Assembly: GCA_900542495.1 (NCBI GenBank)
Contig: UQNW01000016.1
Span: 14,760 to 78,759 of the forward strand
Reading direction: 5' to 3'
From: an uncultured Roseburia sp.
GTDB lineage: Bacteria > Bacillota > Clostridia > Lachnospirales > Lachnospiraceae
DNA length: 64,000 bases
A program made the position numbers and the translations under genes. The notes under the pieces are model-generated. The model was given only the letters and a program-made list of their open reading frames with translations, had not been told where the DNA came from and ran no database searches. This document shows, piece by piece, positions 56,201 through 64,000 of this stretch (the stretch's first letter is position 1; each line of letters begins with the position of its first letter).

Positions 56201-57147
56201 GCAATTTTTCCTCTCATGCGCTGCTTCATTTCTGTCAAAGCCTCATAGCCCTTTGCATTTGCACAAATGTCGGAAATGACAGTTACATTTCCCTTTTCTG
56301 TCATATCTGAAAAGTGTCTCAGCAGACAGCCACCACCGCCAATGATATAGAGATGAACCAGATCTTCCTTATAGCCATGTGCCGTCAGCTTTTTCATGAT
56401 TTCCTCTGTATAACTTTCCGCAATTCGTTTCGTGACCATTGCTACATCATCAGTTCTTTCACCTATGCCATTTCTAAGCAGAGGTTCTATTAACATTTCC
56501 GGCACTTCCACACCGCCTCTCTTAGACAGCTCTTTCTGTATTTTTTCCATACAATGATGTACTCCGAATACTTCTGTGCTGATGCTCTTTTCAATCGGTC
56601 TGCCATCGTGAATTTCAAGAATGCTCATGGTTCCGTTGCCAATGTCCACCAGCATATTCATTCCCGGCATTGCACCTTGATTATGTACAGCCGCTAATCC
56701 CTGCGGAAAGATTTCCACACCACATAGATGCACCTTATAGCGTTCCTTTTGGAACATGAAATCTAGTTCTTTCTCCTGCATCAAATATGCTCTCCAATCG
56801 GCAGATTGTGACTTTACCCACGCAAGCGGAAGTCCTACTGCAAGCACGACTTCTGCTTCATGAAGTCCCCGGAATTTCAATTCCTCTGCCAGTCCTGCCA
56901 ATGTCAAAATATAAAAATCATCGGAATCTGTTTTGTTGCCCTGATATACCAAGTGGCTCTCGCCAATCACATAATATTTCTCCCGGTATTTTACAAAGTT
57001 GGTGCTGACAATCGGTTCCTCATCATACGCTTCCACTCCGGTAGTAAATACTCTGTGTGCGGTCTTGATATTCCCATACCCATGATCCAAACCGATATAA
57101 ATTTTTCCTTTTGCTTTTCCGTTGTTCTGAATATAATTTTTCTCCAT
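56197..57147 (-). CDS. parM: ParM/StbA-type actin-like ATPase
   Basis: 316 aa from MEKNYIQNNG (ATG at 57147 after AGGAGG; the longer frame runs through the repeats). Actin-fold signatures: phosphate 1 GLDHGYGNIKTAH, phosphate 2 LVDIGNGTMSILEI, adenosine motif YIIGGGGCLLR. Forms filaments that push DNA copies apart. Presence in an integrative element suggests a replicating circular form. Confidence 0.88.
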   Translation of the reverse strand: MEKNYIQNNGKAKGKIYIGLDHGYGNIKTAHRVFTTGVEAYDEEPIVSTNFVKYREKYYVIGESHLVYQGNKTDSDDFYILTLAGLAEELKFRGLHEAEVVLAVGLPLAWVKSQSADWRAYLMQEKELDFMFQKERYKVHLCGVEIFPQGLAAVHNQGAMPGMNMLVDIGNGTMSILEIHDGRPIEKSISTEVFGVHHCMEKIQKELSKRGGVEVPEMLIEPLLRNGIGERTDDVAMVTKRIAESYTEEIMKKLTAHGYKEDLVHLYIIGGGGCLLRHFSDMTEKGNVTVISDICANAKGYEALTEMKQRMRGKIA

Positions 57148-57170
57148 TAAAATATCCTCCTGAATATCCT

Positions 57171-57331
57171 GTTTACGTATCCGTTTACACGTTTTGTTTA
57201 CAAATACTCTTTTGAAAAATTTCCGTTTACTCTGTTTACAAAGCCTCAAAGCCTTAATTTTACTGCATTCTTTTGTAAACCGGATTGTTTACATTTCCGT
57301 AAACGAACGCCTGTAAACAAAATTTGTAAAC
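57171..57331. repeat. Ten GTTTAC hexamers: probable parC centromere/operator
   Basis: GTTTAC on the plus strand at 57171, 57183, 57196, 57225, 57234 and 57287; GTAAAC at 57275, 57299, 57313 and 57326. Ten copies in 161 bp lie between vapE and parM. A chance density would be about 0.1. Most are followed by A or C. Probable ParR (or replication-initiator) binding array, also controlling parMR. Confidence 0.75.
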
Positions 57332-57347
57332 GCAACATAAAAAACTT

Positions 57348-58709
57348 TTATCTTTCCTCAAAGAGTATTACCGCATCCTCCGGCAGTTTCTGAAACTCAT
57401 TTTTCCCTGCCACCCTGCGCCACCCTCTTTGTGTGCCATATCCGGCAAATCTGTGGGAAGAAACCTTTTCCCACCCGACAATGCTGTGGTTCATGACATT
57501 ATTGATTTCCTTCAGTTCCCAATCCTTTGGTGTGTCATACTCGTGTGAAAATGCTTCCTTGTAAATCATAATGCTGCATACATAATCCTCTGCCAGTTCA
57601 TCCAGCCAGAGCTGTATCACTCCGACCTTTGCATCCTCCGGCATAAAGTCCTTCTGCATCTCCTTTAAGTATTCTTCCGTCTCCCTCGACAGCTTTAACT
57701 CATGAGAACCGTTCCGGTATAGTTCCATCGCTTCCGCCCACGCCTGACATATGTATTCCCTTGATTCTTTTTCATCCTCAAGAATGTGCTTTTCCACCCG
57801 TTCCGGATGTACCAGCACCGGGGCAAATCTCCGGTTTCCTGTACGGTCAAGAGGAAGAAAATCCATATTGTTGGAAGTACCCACAAATACGCATTGTCTT
57901 GGTCTGTCCTCCGGGTGAGTTTCATAAGGAATTTTGTACGTTTCCTTTTGCCGGCTGATAAAAGACTTAATATCTTCAATGCTCTTGGCATTCACTGTTG
58001 CCATCATTTCCGACATTTCAATAATCCAATGCCCCTGCATCTTCCGATAGACATTATCATCATCCATCCGCTTCAAATCATCTGAAAACCATTCATCATT
58101 GATGGCTAGGAAGCGGAAAAATGTTGACTTTCCTGCTCCCTGCCCTCCTACAAGGCATACCATGATTTCAAATTTGCATCCCGGCTCATACACCCTGCGG
58201 ATAGCTGCCAGCATCAAGAGCCGCATAATTTCTTTCGTGTAATCATCGTGATCAGCACCCAGATACCTGGGCAAAAGATTGTCTATGCGTGGCTGTCCGT
58301 CCCATTTAAGTTTTTCCAGACATTCCCGAATAGGGTGATACTTATTTTCACTTGCAACAATATTCATAGCCTTGTTGATGTTACGGTCGTTTTTCAGACC
58401 ATAATTCTTTTCTAAGTACCAATGTATCTGATACACATCAGTATCCGTCAGGCTGGAAGATGTGCGCTGCCATCCGAGATTACCGACAATGTCAATCTTT
58501 CCGGACAGCTCATTTTTTCTGATTGCACCTTTTAACACCGGATCACGCTGAAATACCAGCATACAGTTATTGATTGTCTGACAGGTATTGCCTTTATCAT
58601 TTCTAGCCAAATCTGCCCGAATATCCTCTACCGTGCTCATTTCCGTATCAAGCACTTCCCCGATTTCGTTCCATAATACGCTCTCTTCCGATTCTGACTC
58701 TCTCTGCAA
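57348..58709 (-). CDS. VapE-family P-loop ATPase (virulence-associated E)
   Basis: 453 aa. Walker A VCLVGGQGAGKSTFF (about 195), WIIEMSEM (Walker B-like), VGTSNNMDFLPLDRTGNRRF (arginine sensor). VapE/primase-helicase proteins replicate phage-like or integrative elements. The start overlaps the CHC2 primase end by 62 bp. An upstream ATG may not be the true start; internal start at MSTVEDIRAD is possible. Confidence 0.82.
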   Translation of the reverse strand: MQRESESEESVLWNEIGEVLDTEMSTVEDIRADLARNDKGNTCQTINNCMLVFQRDPVLKGAIRKNELSGKIDIVGNLGWQRTSSSLTDTDVYQIHWYLEKNYGLKNDRNINKAMNIVASENKYHPIRECLEKLKWDGQPRIDNLLPRYLGADHDDYTKEIMRLLMLAAIRRVYEPGCKFEIMVCLVGGQGAGKSTFFRFLAINDEWFSDDLKRMDDDNVYRKMQGHWIIEMSEMMATVNAKSIEDIKSFISRQKETYKIPYETHPEDRPRQCVFVGTSNNMDFLPLDRTGNRRFAPVLVHPERVEKHILEDEKESREYICQAWAEAMELYRNGSHELKLSRETEEYLKEMQKDFMPEDAKVGVIQLWLDELAEDYVCSIMIYKEAFSHEYDTPKDWELKEINNVMNHSIVGWEKVSSHRFAGYGTQRGWRRVAGKNEFQKLPEDAVILFEER

Positions 58710-59295
58710 CTTCTTCCACCTCCTTCCTGCCTTTCATAAAAAGTTCCTGTTTATCCTCTGTACTACCCATGCACAAAATATCCAGCCAGTAATTCATAAT
58801 CGGTTCCGCATGAAGCATCCGTGCATAGTCCTCTGAAAAAATAATATCCGGCGGCTTTCCATTAAGGAAAATACCCATCTGCTCTATCAGTAACAAACCA
58901 TCCCTTAAACTCTCAATACTGTGATTGCACCATCTGTCAAAACGCTCCCTGATGTGTATCAGCCTCTCACGTTCTGTCCGTTCTCTACGAATATGCTCCC
59001 TGTCCTGCTCGCTTAATCCCTTATTTCCTTTGACCTCTATCGGAAGACGGAAATCTTCTGCAATCTTTAATGCCGCCTCATATTGTGATAAACCAAACAT
59101 CCGGGAAACATAGTCAATCACATCCCCTCCCACACCACAGGCAAAACAATGATAGTTCTTATCAATCTTCATGCTTGGGTGCTTATCATCATGGAAAGGG
59201 CAACAGGCTAACCCATTTCTTCTGACCTGCAGACCATAGTTTTCTGCTACCTGTCTCGCCGTTAGATACTCCTTTACCTCTGAAAAAATATTCAA
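58648..59295 (-). CDS. CHC2-zinc-finger primase-like protein
   Basis: About 215 aa from the TTG at 59295 (LNIFSEVKEY). Zinc finger CCPFHDDKHPSMKI...YHCFACG (C-x2-H-x(n)-C-x2-C) binds DNA for priming. Followed by a helical domain but no TOPRIM catalytic domain, so it needs VapE next door. The longer frame to 59409 has an ATG without a site. GGAGAAA lies 11 bp before the TTG. Confidence 0.78.
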   Translation of the reverse strand: MNIFSEVKEYLTARQVAENYGLQVRRNGLACCPFHDDKHPSMKIDKNYHCFACGVGGDVIDYVSRMFGLSQYEAALKIAEDFRLPIEVKGNKGLSEQDREHIRRERTERERLIHIRERFDRWCNHSIESLRDGLLLIEQMGIFLNGKPPDIIFSEDYARMLHAEPIMNYWLDILCMGSTEDKQELFMKGRKEVEEVAERVRIGRERIMERNRGSA

Positions 59296-59374
59296 TATGC
59301 AATTTTCTCCTTTCCTCCGGAGAAAGCCTTTGCTATAATAAATGTGTGTGTTGGATAGAAAGGCTTTATCCTTT

Positions 59375-59737
59375 TTATTCCTGAATGCCCTTGTTACCAG
59401 CAGGGGCATTTTTATTTACTTCCAGCAACTGTTTTACCAATTCCAGCAGTAATCTTTCCTCTTCTGTATTGCCATTCTGTAAATGTGCCAATATCTGCTC
59501 CAATACTTTTGCCACCCTGACCGACATATAATTTCCGGCAATAACCGTTACCTCTTGCCCTAAAACTGCTTTCCGGTAATATTCACCTTTCGATATCCCC
59601 GATAAAATTATCTTCGATTCCACTTGGCTTTTCTCTTCGTCACTCAGCCAAAAGGCAATTGTATTGCGCCTAAACCTGTCTTCTCGTTTACACGCCACTC
59701 TCCTCACCTCTTTCCACTTTTCCAAGTCTATCTGCAA
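59375..59737 (-). CDS. MobC-like relaxosome protein
   Basis: 120 aa with IAFWLSDEEKSQVESKIILSG followed by ISKGEYYRKAVLG, as in MobC/RHH mobilization proteins. The ATG at 59737 lies inside the integrase gene (50-bp overlap); a GTG at 59698 near the integrase stop is an alternative. Assists strand opening at oriT. Confidence 0.6.
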   Translation of the reverse strand: MQIDLEKWKEVRRVACKREDRFRRNTIAFWLSDEEKSQVESKIILSGISKGEYYRKAVLGQEVTVIAGNYMSVRVAKVLEQILAHLQNGNTEEERLLLELVKQLLEVNKNAPAGNKGIQE

Positions 59738-60767
59738 TTTTTACCTGCGCATCCATAGACTGATGACAATAGGTTTCAATCGTAGTCGTAACCTTTCCAT
59801 GCCCTAACCGTTTTGCAATCTCAACTGGGCTGAATCCCATCTGCACAAGCATACTTGCATGACTGTGACGAGTACAATGGACTGTAATTTTCTTTACTCC
59901 CAACATCTTTATTCCACGCTCCATTTCGTGCTCAAAGAAGCTCTTTGTCCGTCCGGCAAAAAGACGTGTTCCCGGTCTCACATGATACAATGTCGCAATA
60001 TATTCCTTAAGTTCCTCCTGCAATTCTTTATGTATCGTAATCACCCGAACCGAGCTTTCCGTCTTTGGTGCCGTAATCAGATCCTCTCCATCAAGCCTCG
60101 TCAAAGATTCGTCAACAGTTATGGTTCCCTGTTCTAAATCAATATCTTTCACCTGTAACGCAAGTAATTCTCCTATCCGCATACCTGTCCAAAATAAAAT
60201 CCGAAAAGCAATCCATGAATCCTGCTTATCCATAATCGCATCTGAAAACTTCTGAAACTCCTCCAGCGTCCAATACGGTCTTTCATCCGCTTTACTCTTT
60301 CCCATACTTCCGGCTTTACGACAGGGATTGGAACGCAAATCATAGAAATTTACTGCATAATTCAAAATCGCACTAAGCTGATTATGTATTGTTTTCAGAT
60401 ATGTGGGCTTAAAACCTTTTTCCATCATTTCTCCCTGCCATTTGCGTATCATGGGAGCTGTGATTTCATTAATTGGCGTCTTTCCGAAATATGGTAGCAC
60501 CTTGTCATTCATTACATACTCTTTTTGCTTCATGGTAGTTTTTCGTAAGCGCTTTTCCATATCCGCCTTATAAATCTCCCAAAAGTCCGCCAGTGTCATC
60601 GTCGGATCAGATGATTGCTGCAACATGAAATGTGCGTACCATTCTTCTGCTTCTTTCTTGGTCTTAAAACCTCTTTTTTGTGATTTCTTTTTGGTTCCCG
60701 TCCAATCTGTCCAACGATATTGTATCCGCCACGTACCATTGGGATCTTTCTTTGCATTGCAGTTCAT
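59688..60767 (-). CDS. int: Tyrosine recombinase (integrase)
   Basis: 359 aa from MNCNAKKDPNGTW (AAAGGAGG site; ATGA overlap with xis). Residues 60-160: AP2-like/SAM-like arm and core-binding domain. Catalytic residues: Arg in FWTGMRIGEL, HxxR in HCTRHSHASM, Tyr in TTIETYCHQS. Integrates and excises the element. Confidence 0.93.
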   Translation of the reverse strand: MNCNAKKDPNGTWRIQYRWTDWTGTKKKSQKRGFKTKKEAEEWYAHFMLQQSSDPTMTLADFWEIYKADMEKRLRKTTMKQKEYVMNDKVLPYFGKTPINEITAPMIRKWQGEMMEKGFKPTYLKTIHNQLSAILNYAVNFYDLRSNPCRKAGSMGKSKADERPYWTLEEFQKFSDAIMDKQDSWIAFRILFWTGMRIGELLALQVKDIDLEQGTITVDESLTRLDGEDLITAPKTESSVRVITIHKELQEELKEYIATLYHVRPGTRLFAGRTKSFFEHEMERGIKMLGVKKITVHCTRHSHASMLVQMGFSPVEIAKRLGHGKVTTTIETYCHQSMDAQVKIADRLGKVERGEESGV

Positions 60768-60958
60768 GCACTTACCTCCTTTGCTCCTCCGTACCATTTT
60801 TCCTTAAAATACTCCACCGGAATTTTTCCGGCGATTGTGAGAAATCCTTTACTTGCCAAATCCTTATTCACTTCTCTAAGGATTTTATAGGCTTTCCCCA
60901 TACTCACACCAAGCATTTTTGCAATGTCCTCTGCACTGTAATAGATTTTTTCATCCAT
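60764..60958 (-). CDS. xis: Excisionase-like HTH protein
   Basis: 64 aa with a winged helix (YYSAEDIAKMLGVSMGKAYKI). Its stop overlaps the integrase start by ATGA. Likely directs excision. Promoter TTGACA-17-TATTAT at 61016-61044. Confidence 0.82.
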   Translation of the reverse strand: MDEKIYYSAEDIAKMLGVSMGKAYKILREVNKDLASKGFLTIAGKIPVEYFKEKWYGGAKEVSA

Positions 60959-61015
60959 ATTGTTTCCTCCTGTTTCTTTCTTTGTTTCTGCATAGTATCA
61001 TTTTGTTACGTTTTT

Positions 61016-61044
61016 ATAATATCGTAGCTTTTGTTTCGTGTCAA
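61016..61044 (-). promoter_or_regulatory. xis-int promoter
   Basis: Minus strand TTGACA (61039-61044), 17-bp spacer, TATTAT (61016-61021). Nearly consensus, so repression by the divergent XRE protein is the likely control. Confidence 0.75.
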
Positions 61045-61142
61045 TATCTTTTTGCTTTATTTTTTTGTTCTTGTGTGTTATCCTATATATGATGTTGAAC
61101 AGTTTCACAAAAATATAGCTTTAGAGCAGGAGGCATGTTGTT

Positions 61143-61688
61143 ATGACAGTCGGGGAAAACATAAGACGTATCCGGCAGGAACGCAATCTTACCCAAAGAC
61201 AATTAGGAGAAATGGTTGGTGCAAGCGAAGCCTACATTCGTGCTTACGAAAGCGGCAGAAGAAATCCAAAGCCATCATCCCTTGAAAAAATAGCAGACGC
61301 TTTATCTGTCAATCCCGAAGTACTGGCGAACTCTGATTTTGATGGCATAAAAGCCATACACAGACTTTTTCAGATATTCCGGCAATACGATGGACAACTC
61401 TTTGAATACCAGGATAAAGATGGAAATGATATGGTTGGAATCAGCTTTGGAACATTGTCTTTGATGCGATCATGGTTAGACCGCTATGAAGAATATATGG
61501 AAGAAGTTGAGAAATGCAATGAAATAAAAGATGTTAAGAAACGTGGGGAAGCTTTGCTAAAAGCTGAAGCGGACTTTAACCTTTGGATGGATATTTATCC
61601 GGAATCGGAACCATTTCCTATGAACTTGCAGATACAGAAAACACATGATGAATTTATGGATAAGATGGGATTGAATCCCAAAATCTAA
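61143..61688 (+). CDS. XRE-family (Cro/CI-like) regulator
   Basis: 181 aa. HTH residues 3-55: TVGENIRRIRQERNLTQRQL followed by GEMVGASEAYIRAYESGRRN. C-terminal helical part for dimerisation. Divergent from xis-int, typical element repressor. AGGAGG site. The STAND gene starts 33 bp later on the same strand, so they are likely co-transcribed. Confidence 0.9.
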   Translation: MTVGENIRRIRQERNLTQRQLGEMVGASEAYIRAYESGRRNPKPSSLEKIADALSVNPEVLANSDFDGIKAIHRLFQIFRQYDGQLFEYQDKDGNDMVGISFGTLSLMRSWLDRYEEYMEEVEKCNEIKDVKKRGEALLKAEADFNLWMDIYPESEPFPMNLQIQKTHDEFMDKMGLNPKI

Positions 61689-61720
61689 AAATGACCCAAA
61701 ATAATATAGGAGATTTGTTT

Positions 61721-63979
61721 ATGCCAATTCTAGAAAATAAACTAGTGGATGAACTAGTAAAAGCTTCTTTAGCTGTATTTGAATCAGTTTTTGCATCAAA
61801 AATATGTGATTATCAAAATAAGAAAATAACATTAAAATATTTTGATGATTTTGATGAATCCATTCTTTCTTGCATCAGGAATACAATCAAAGACCAATAT
61901 GAACTTGAAAAAGCACAAGAATTTATACTACAACACCCTCTTTATTTCAAACAAAACTATCAATTTATTGATGATGATAAAAAAATAAATTTTATAGATG
62001 ATTTTTACAAAAAAAATCCCGACTTACGCAGTATTGGTTCAAAAAGAATTAACCAATGCCTTGAGACATATATTGATAAACTCAATGAACTTCTTAATAA
62101 CCTATTAAGTGCTGAAGGTAAAATAATTGTAAATCAAATTAATACTACAAGTTCTAAAATTATTAATGAAATTCATGGTTCTCAGCAGGAAATAAAAAAT
62201 GAAATTAATAATTTGAAAGAAATCATAGCTTCACCTGATAGAAAGCCTCCGTTATCTATTTCACCGTTTTATAATATTCCAAGAAAAAATAATCTTTTTT
62301 GGGGTCGTGAAAAAGCTCTATCTGACTTAACCGAGAATATGACTGAATATAAATTGTCCTTTTTAACTGGTCCTGGTGGAATAGGAAAGTCACAAATTGC
62401 ACGTGAATATGTTATACGTTCAATCAATAATAATAAATATAACTCAATCTTTTTATTTACAGCTACTTCAGAAAATGAACTACTTGAAGAATTTAACAAA
62501 GCTGCTCTTTATTTTGATTTGCTTCAAGAAAAATGTGAAGATTCAAATAGATTAATGTCTCTACTTTCTTCATTTATTGACAATAATTCACCTTCGTTAG
62601 TAATTTACGATGGTTTAGATGACACCCCCATCAATAAATTGGTTGAAAAATATTTTTTTCAAAATTCAGATATAATAGTAACTACTCAAAACTCTAATAT
62701 TGATGCTGATGAATTTCCTGTTATCCCGATTAGTAACTTTGACTTAGAAGAAAGTGAAGCATTTCTACTAAAATATACAAATAAACGTATGAAAACAGAA
62801 TCAGATAATGAAACTGTTTTACTTCTTGCAAATACCTTAGAAAATTATCCTTTAGCATTAGAATATGCTAGAGCTTATGTAAACCAAACGCAAATTTCAT
62901 TTAGTAAATATTTAGAGATTTATAGTGAACACAAATTTGATATATTAAGCAGCCCTATAACTAGTTATAAGAAAACTGCTTATACTGCTTGGAAAATATC
63001 ATACGAAAAAATTCTTCAACAATCAACAAGTGCAAAAGACATATTAAACATAGTTTCTTTACTAGATTCCTGTGACATACCTATATATAATATTTTTTTG
63101 TATAAAGACCAATATTCGCAATATAATCTTGAACATATTATTATAGCAATTACTGAATATTCATTATTTTCAATAAATGAAAAAATGGCGAATATGCATA
63201 GCATTACACAAGAATTCATACGTAATCAAATGCATCATAATAATGAATATCAGAATTATTTTGAAGAAACATTATCAATAATTAATGATTTACTTCCTCA
63301 AAAAATAACTAATTCCAATGAAAGAGATTTTGCTAACCTACTTATGAAGCATACGCTTAAGTTATTATCTTATAATAAAGATTTTTATAATGAAAATGCA
63401 CTATCTCTTGTTGGAAATACTGCTTCAAAATTATATCTATTAGGAAAATATACTGATGTAATAGAGTTTATTAATAAACATCTACAACAATTTGATATTG
63501 ATAATCTTCCATTTATATTTTTACAAATGATAATATTTTATACGCAATCATTTCATTACCTAGGTAATGACACAAATGCCCTTAATTTTCTTGATTTTTT
63601 TTCACAAAAAGTACAAGAATCAAAATACTTATCTGATGAAGAGAAATGGTATCTATTAGCAATCTATAAAAATACATATGGTATTATTCAAAAAGACTGT
63701 GGGCAAAGTGAATTAGGTTTAAAATCATTTCTAGAGGAATATGAATATTTAACAAAAATTACAGGTAAAAATTTAAATGACCAAATAGCTAACGTTCTGG
63801 ACAATATTGCTAATATATACAGAAATCAAAATAATATGAATGAAGCTTTTAGGTATTATAATAAAGCATTATCCTATGCAGAAAATGAAAAACATCAGCT
63901 TTTACGAATATATGGGAATATCGGCTTTGCATACAAACAACAAGCTCTGAGACCGTTTCAAGTTTTGTGTAAACGTTAA
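61721..63979 (+). CDS. STAND NTPase with NB-ARC and TPR regions, C-terminus cut
   Basis: The start at 61721 (MPILENKLVD) has a TAGGAGA site; an ATG ten codons earlier lacks one. Residues 1-190 are a helical N-terminal region without any domain I recognise. NB-ARC: GPGGIGKS (about 217-224), SPSLVIYDGLDD (Walker B), then winged-helix part. From about 560 on, TPR-like helical pairs. The last residues (RPFQVLCKR) come from what looks like an insertion-sequence end, so the repeat domain is truncated. AT-rich; likely a defence sensor. Confidence 0.8.
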   Translation: MPILENKLVDELVKASLAVFESVFASKICDYQNKKITLKYFDDFDESILSCIRNTIKDQYELEKAQEFILQHPLYFKQNYQFIDDDKKINFIDDFYKKNPDLRSIGSKRINQCLETYIDKLNELLNNLLSAEGKIIVNQINTTSSKIINEIHGSQQEIKNEINNLKEIIASPDRKPPLSISPFYNIPRKNNLFWGREKALSDLTENMTEYKLSFLTGPGGIGKSQIAREYVIRSINNNKYNSIFLFTATSENELLEEFNKAALYFDLLQEKCEDSNRLMSLLSSFIDNNSPSLVIYDGLDDTPINKLVEKYFFQNSDIIVTTQNSNIDADEFPVIPISNFDLEESEAFLLKYTNKRMKTESDNETVLLLANTLENYPLALEYARAYVNQTQISFSKYLEIYSEHKFDILSSPITSYKKTAYTAWKISYEKILQQSTSAKDILNIVSLLDSCDIPIYNIFLYKDQYSQYNLEHIIIAITEYSLFSINEKMANMHSITQEFIRNQMHHNNEYQNYFEETLSIINDLLPQKITNSNERDFANLLMKHTLKLLSYNKDFYNENALSLVGNTASKLYLLGKYTDVIEFINKHLQQFDIDNLPFIFLQMIIFYTQSFHYLGNDTNALNFLDFFSQKVQESKYLSDEEKWYLLAIYKNTYGIIQKDCGQSELGLKSFLEEYEYLTKITGKNLNDQIANVLDNIANIYRNQNNMNEAFRYYNKALSYAENEKHQLLRIYGNIGFAYKQQALRPFQVLCKR

Positions 63980-64000
63980 AAACTGATATAAGATTTGTGA
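63949..64000. mobile_element. Probable end of an IS256-type insertion sequence
   Basis: GAGACCGTTTCAAGTTTTGT followed by GTAAACG (63949 on) has the look of the terminal repeat of IS256/mutator-family elements in Firmicutes (GTGTAAA core). It breaks the TPR frame of the STAND gene. The rest is outside the window. Confidence 0.4.

Overview
The window comes from a low-GC, Gram-positive gut anaerobe, most likely a motile Lachnospiraceae (Roseburia/Agathobacter type). The evidence is a T-box leader on proS, strong Shine-Dalgarno (SD) sites, lipobox lipoproteins, a chemotaxis receptor ending in a PilZ domain, TRAP and NCS2 transporters, and integrative mobile modules with AT-rich cargo. I saw no rRNA, tRNA or CRISPR array. 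Nearly all genes are on the minus strand.

Region 1 (1-13.7 kb). At the left edge lie jetA, jetB and a jetC cut by the window: a Wadjet anti-plasmid system read off the left edge. Next come an NCS2 purine/pyrimidine permease followed by a very long hairpin, a U32-like protein, two AAA-ATPase-like/PD-(D/E)XK proteins (one seems to have lost its nuclease domain in frame), a further PD-(D/E)XK protein, and a second U32-like protein with a PilZ-like N-terminus.

Region 2 (13.7-36.6 kb, chromosomal metabolism). proS is preceded by a MITE-like repeat and then a T-box leader. A trxB-trxA-marR(ohrR) operon has a palindromic operator on its promoter. A PilZ chemoreceptor follows. Then comes a shikimate/quinate locus: a chorismate mutase-shikimate kinase fusion, TRAP transporter, aroD, MFS transporter, two aroE paralogues, two convergent LysR regulators and an old-yellow-enzyme-type reductase. 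The convergent regulators are separated by a 576-bp imperfect palindrome. The aroE1 and reductase promoters share a GTCTGCCCAC motif. Three copies of one small inverted-repeat element each lie 25-45 bp upstream of a minus-strand start codon.

Region 3 (36.6-53.7 kb, accessory island). It starts with a decayed glycyl-radical activase. A GNAT acetyltransferase plus nucleoside phosphorylase operon has a 20-codon leader peptide and mutually exclusive antiterminator/terminator hairpins. Then come RhuM, a DUF6933-like protein, a dead IS4-type element that truncates both its neighbours, a nitrilase-family hydrolase, a Nudix-HAD fusion, a JAB-domain protein, a GIY-YIG protein and a type III restriction-modification pair.

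Region 4 (53.7-64 kb, mobilizable integrative element). TnpV, a MobV relaxase, an array of nine hairpins (probable oriT), ParR-like and ParM proteins with ten GTTTAC hexamers upstream (probable parC/operator), VapE, a CHC2 primase, a MobC-like protein, a tyrosine integrase and an excisionase. A divergent XRE regulator is followed by an AT-rich STAND (NB-ARC) ATPase gene. Its TPR region ends abruptly in what looks like the terminus of another insertion sequence at the right edge.
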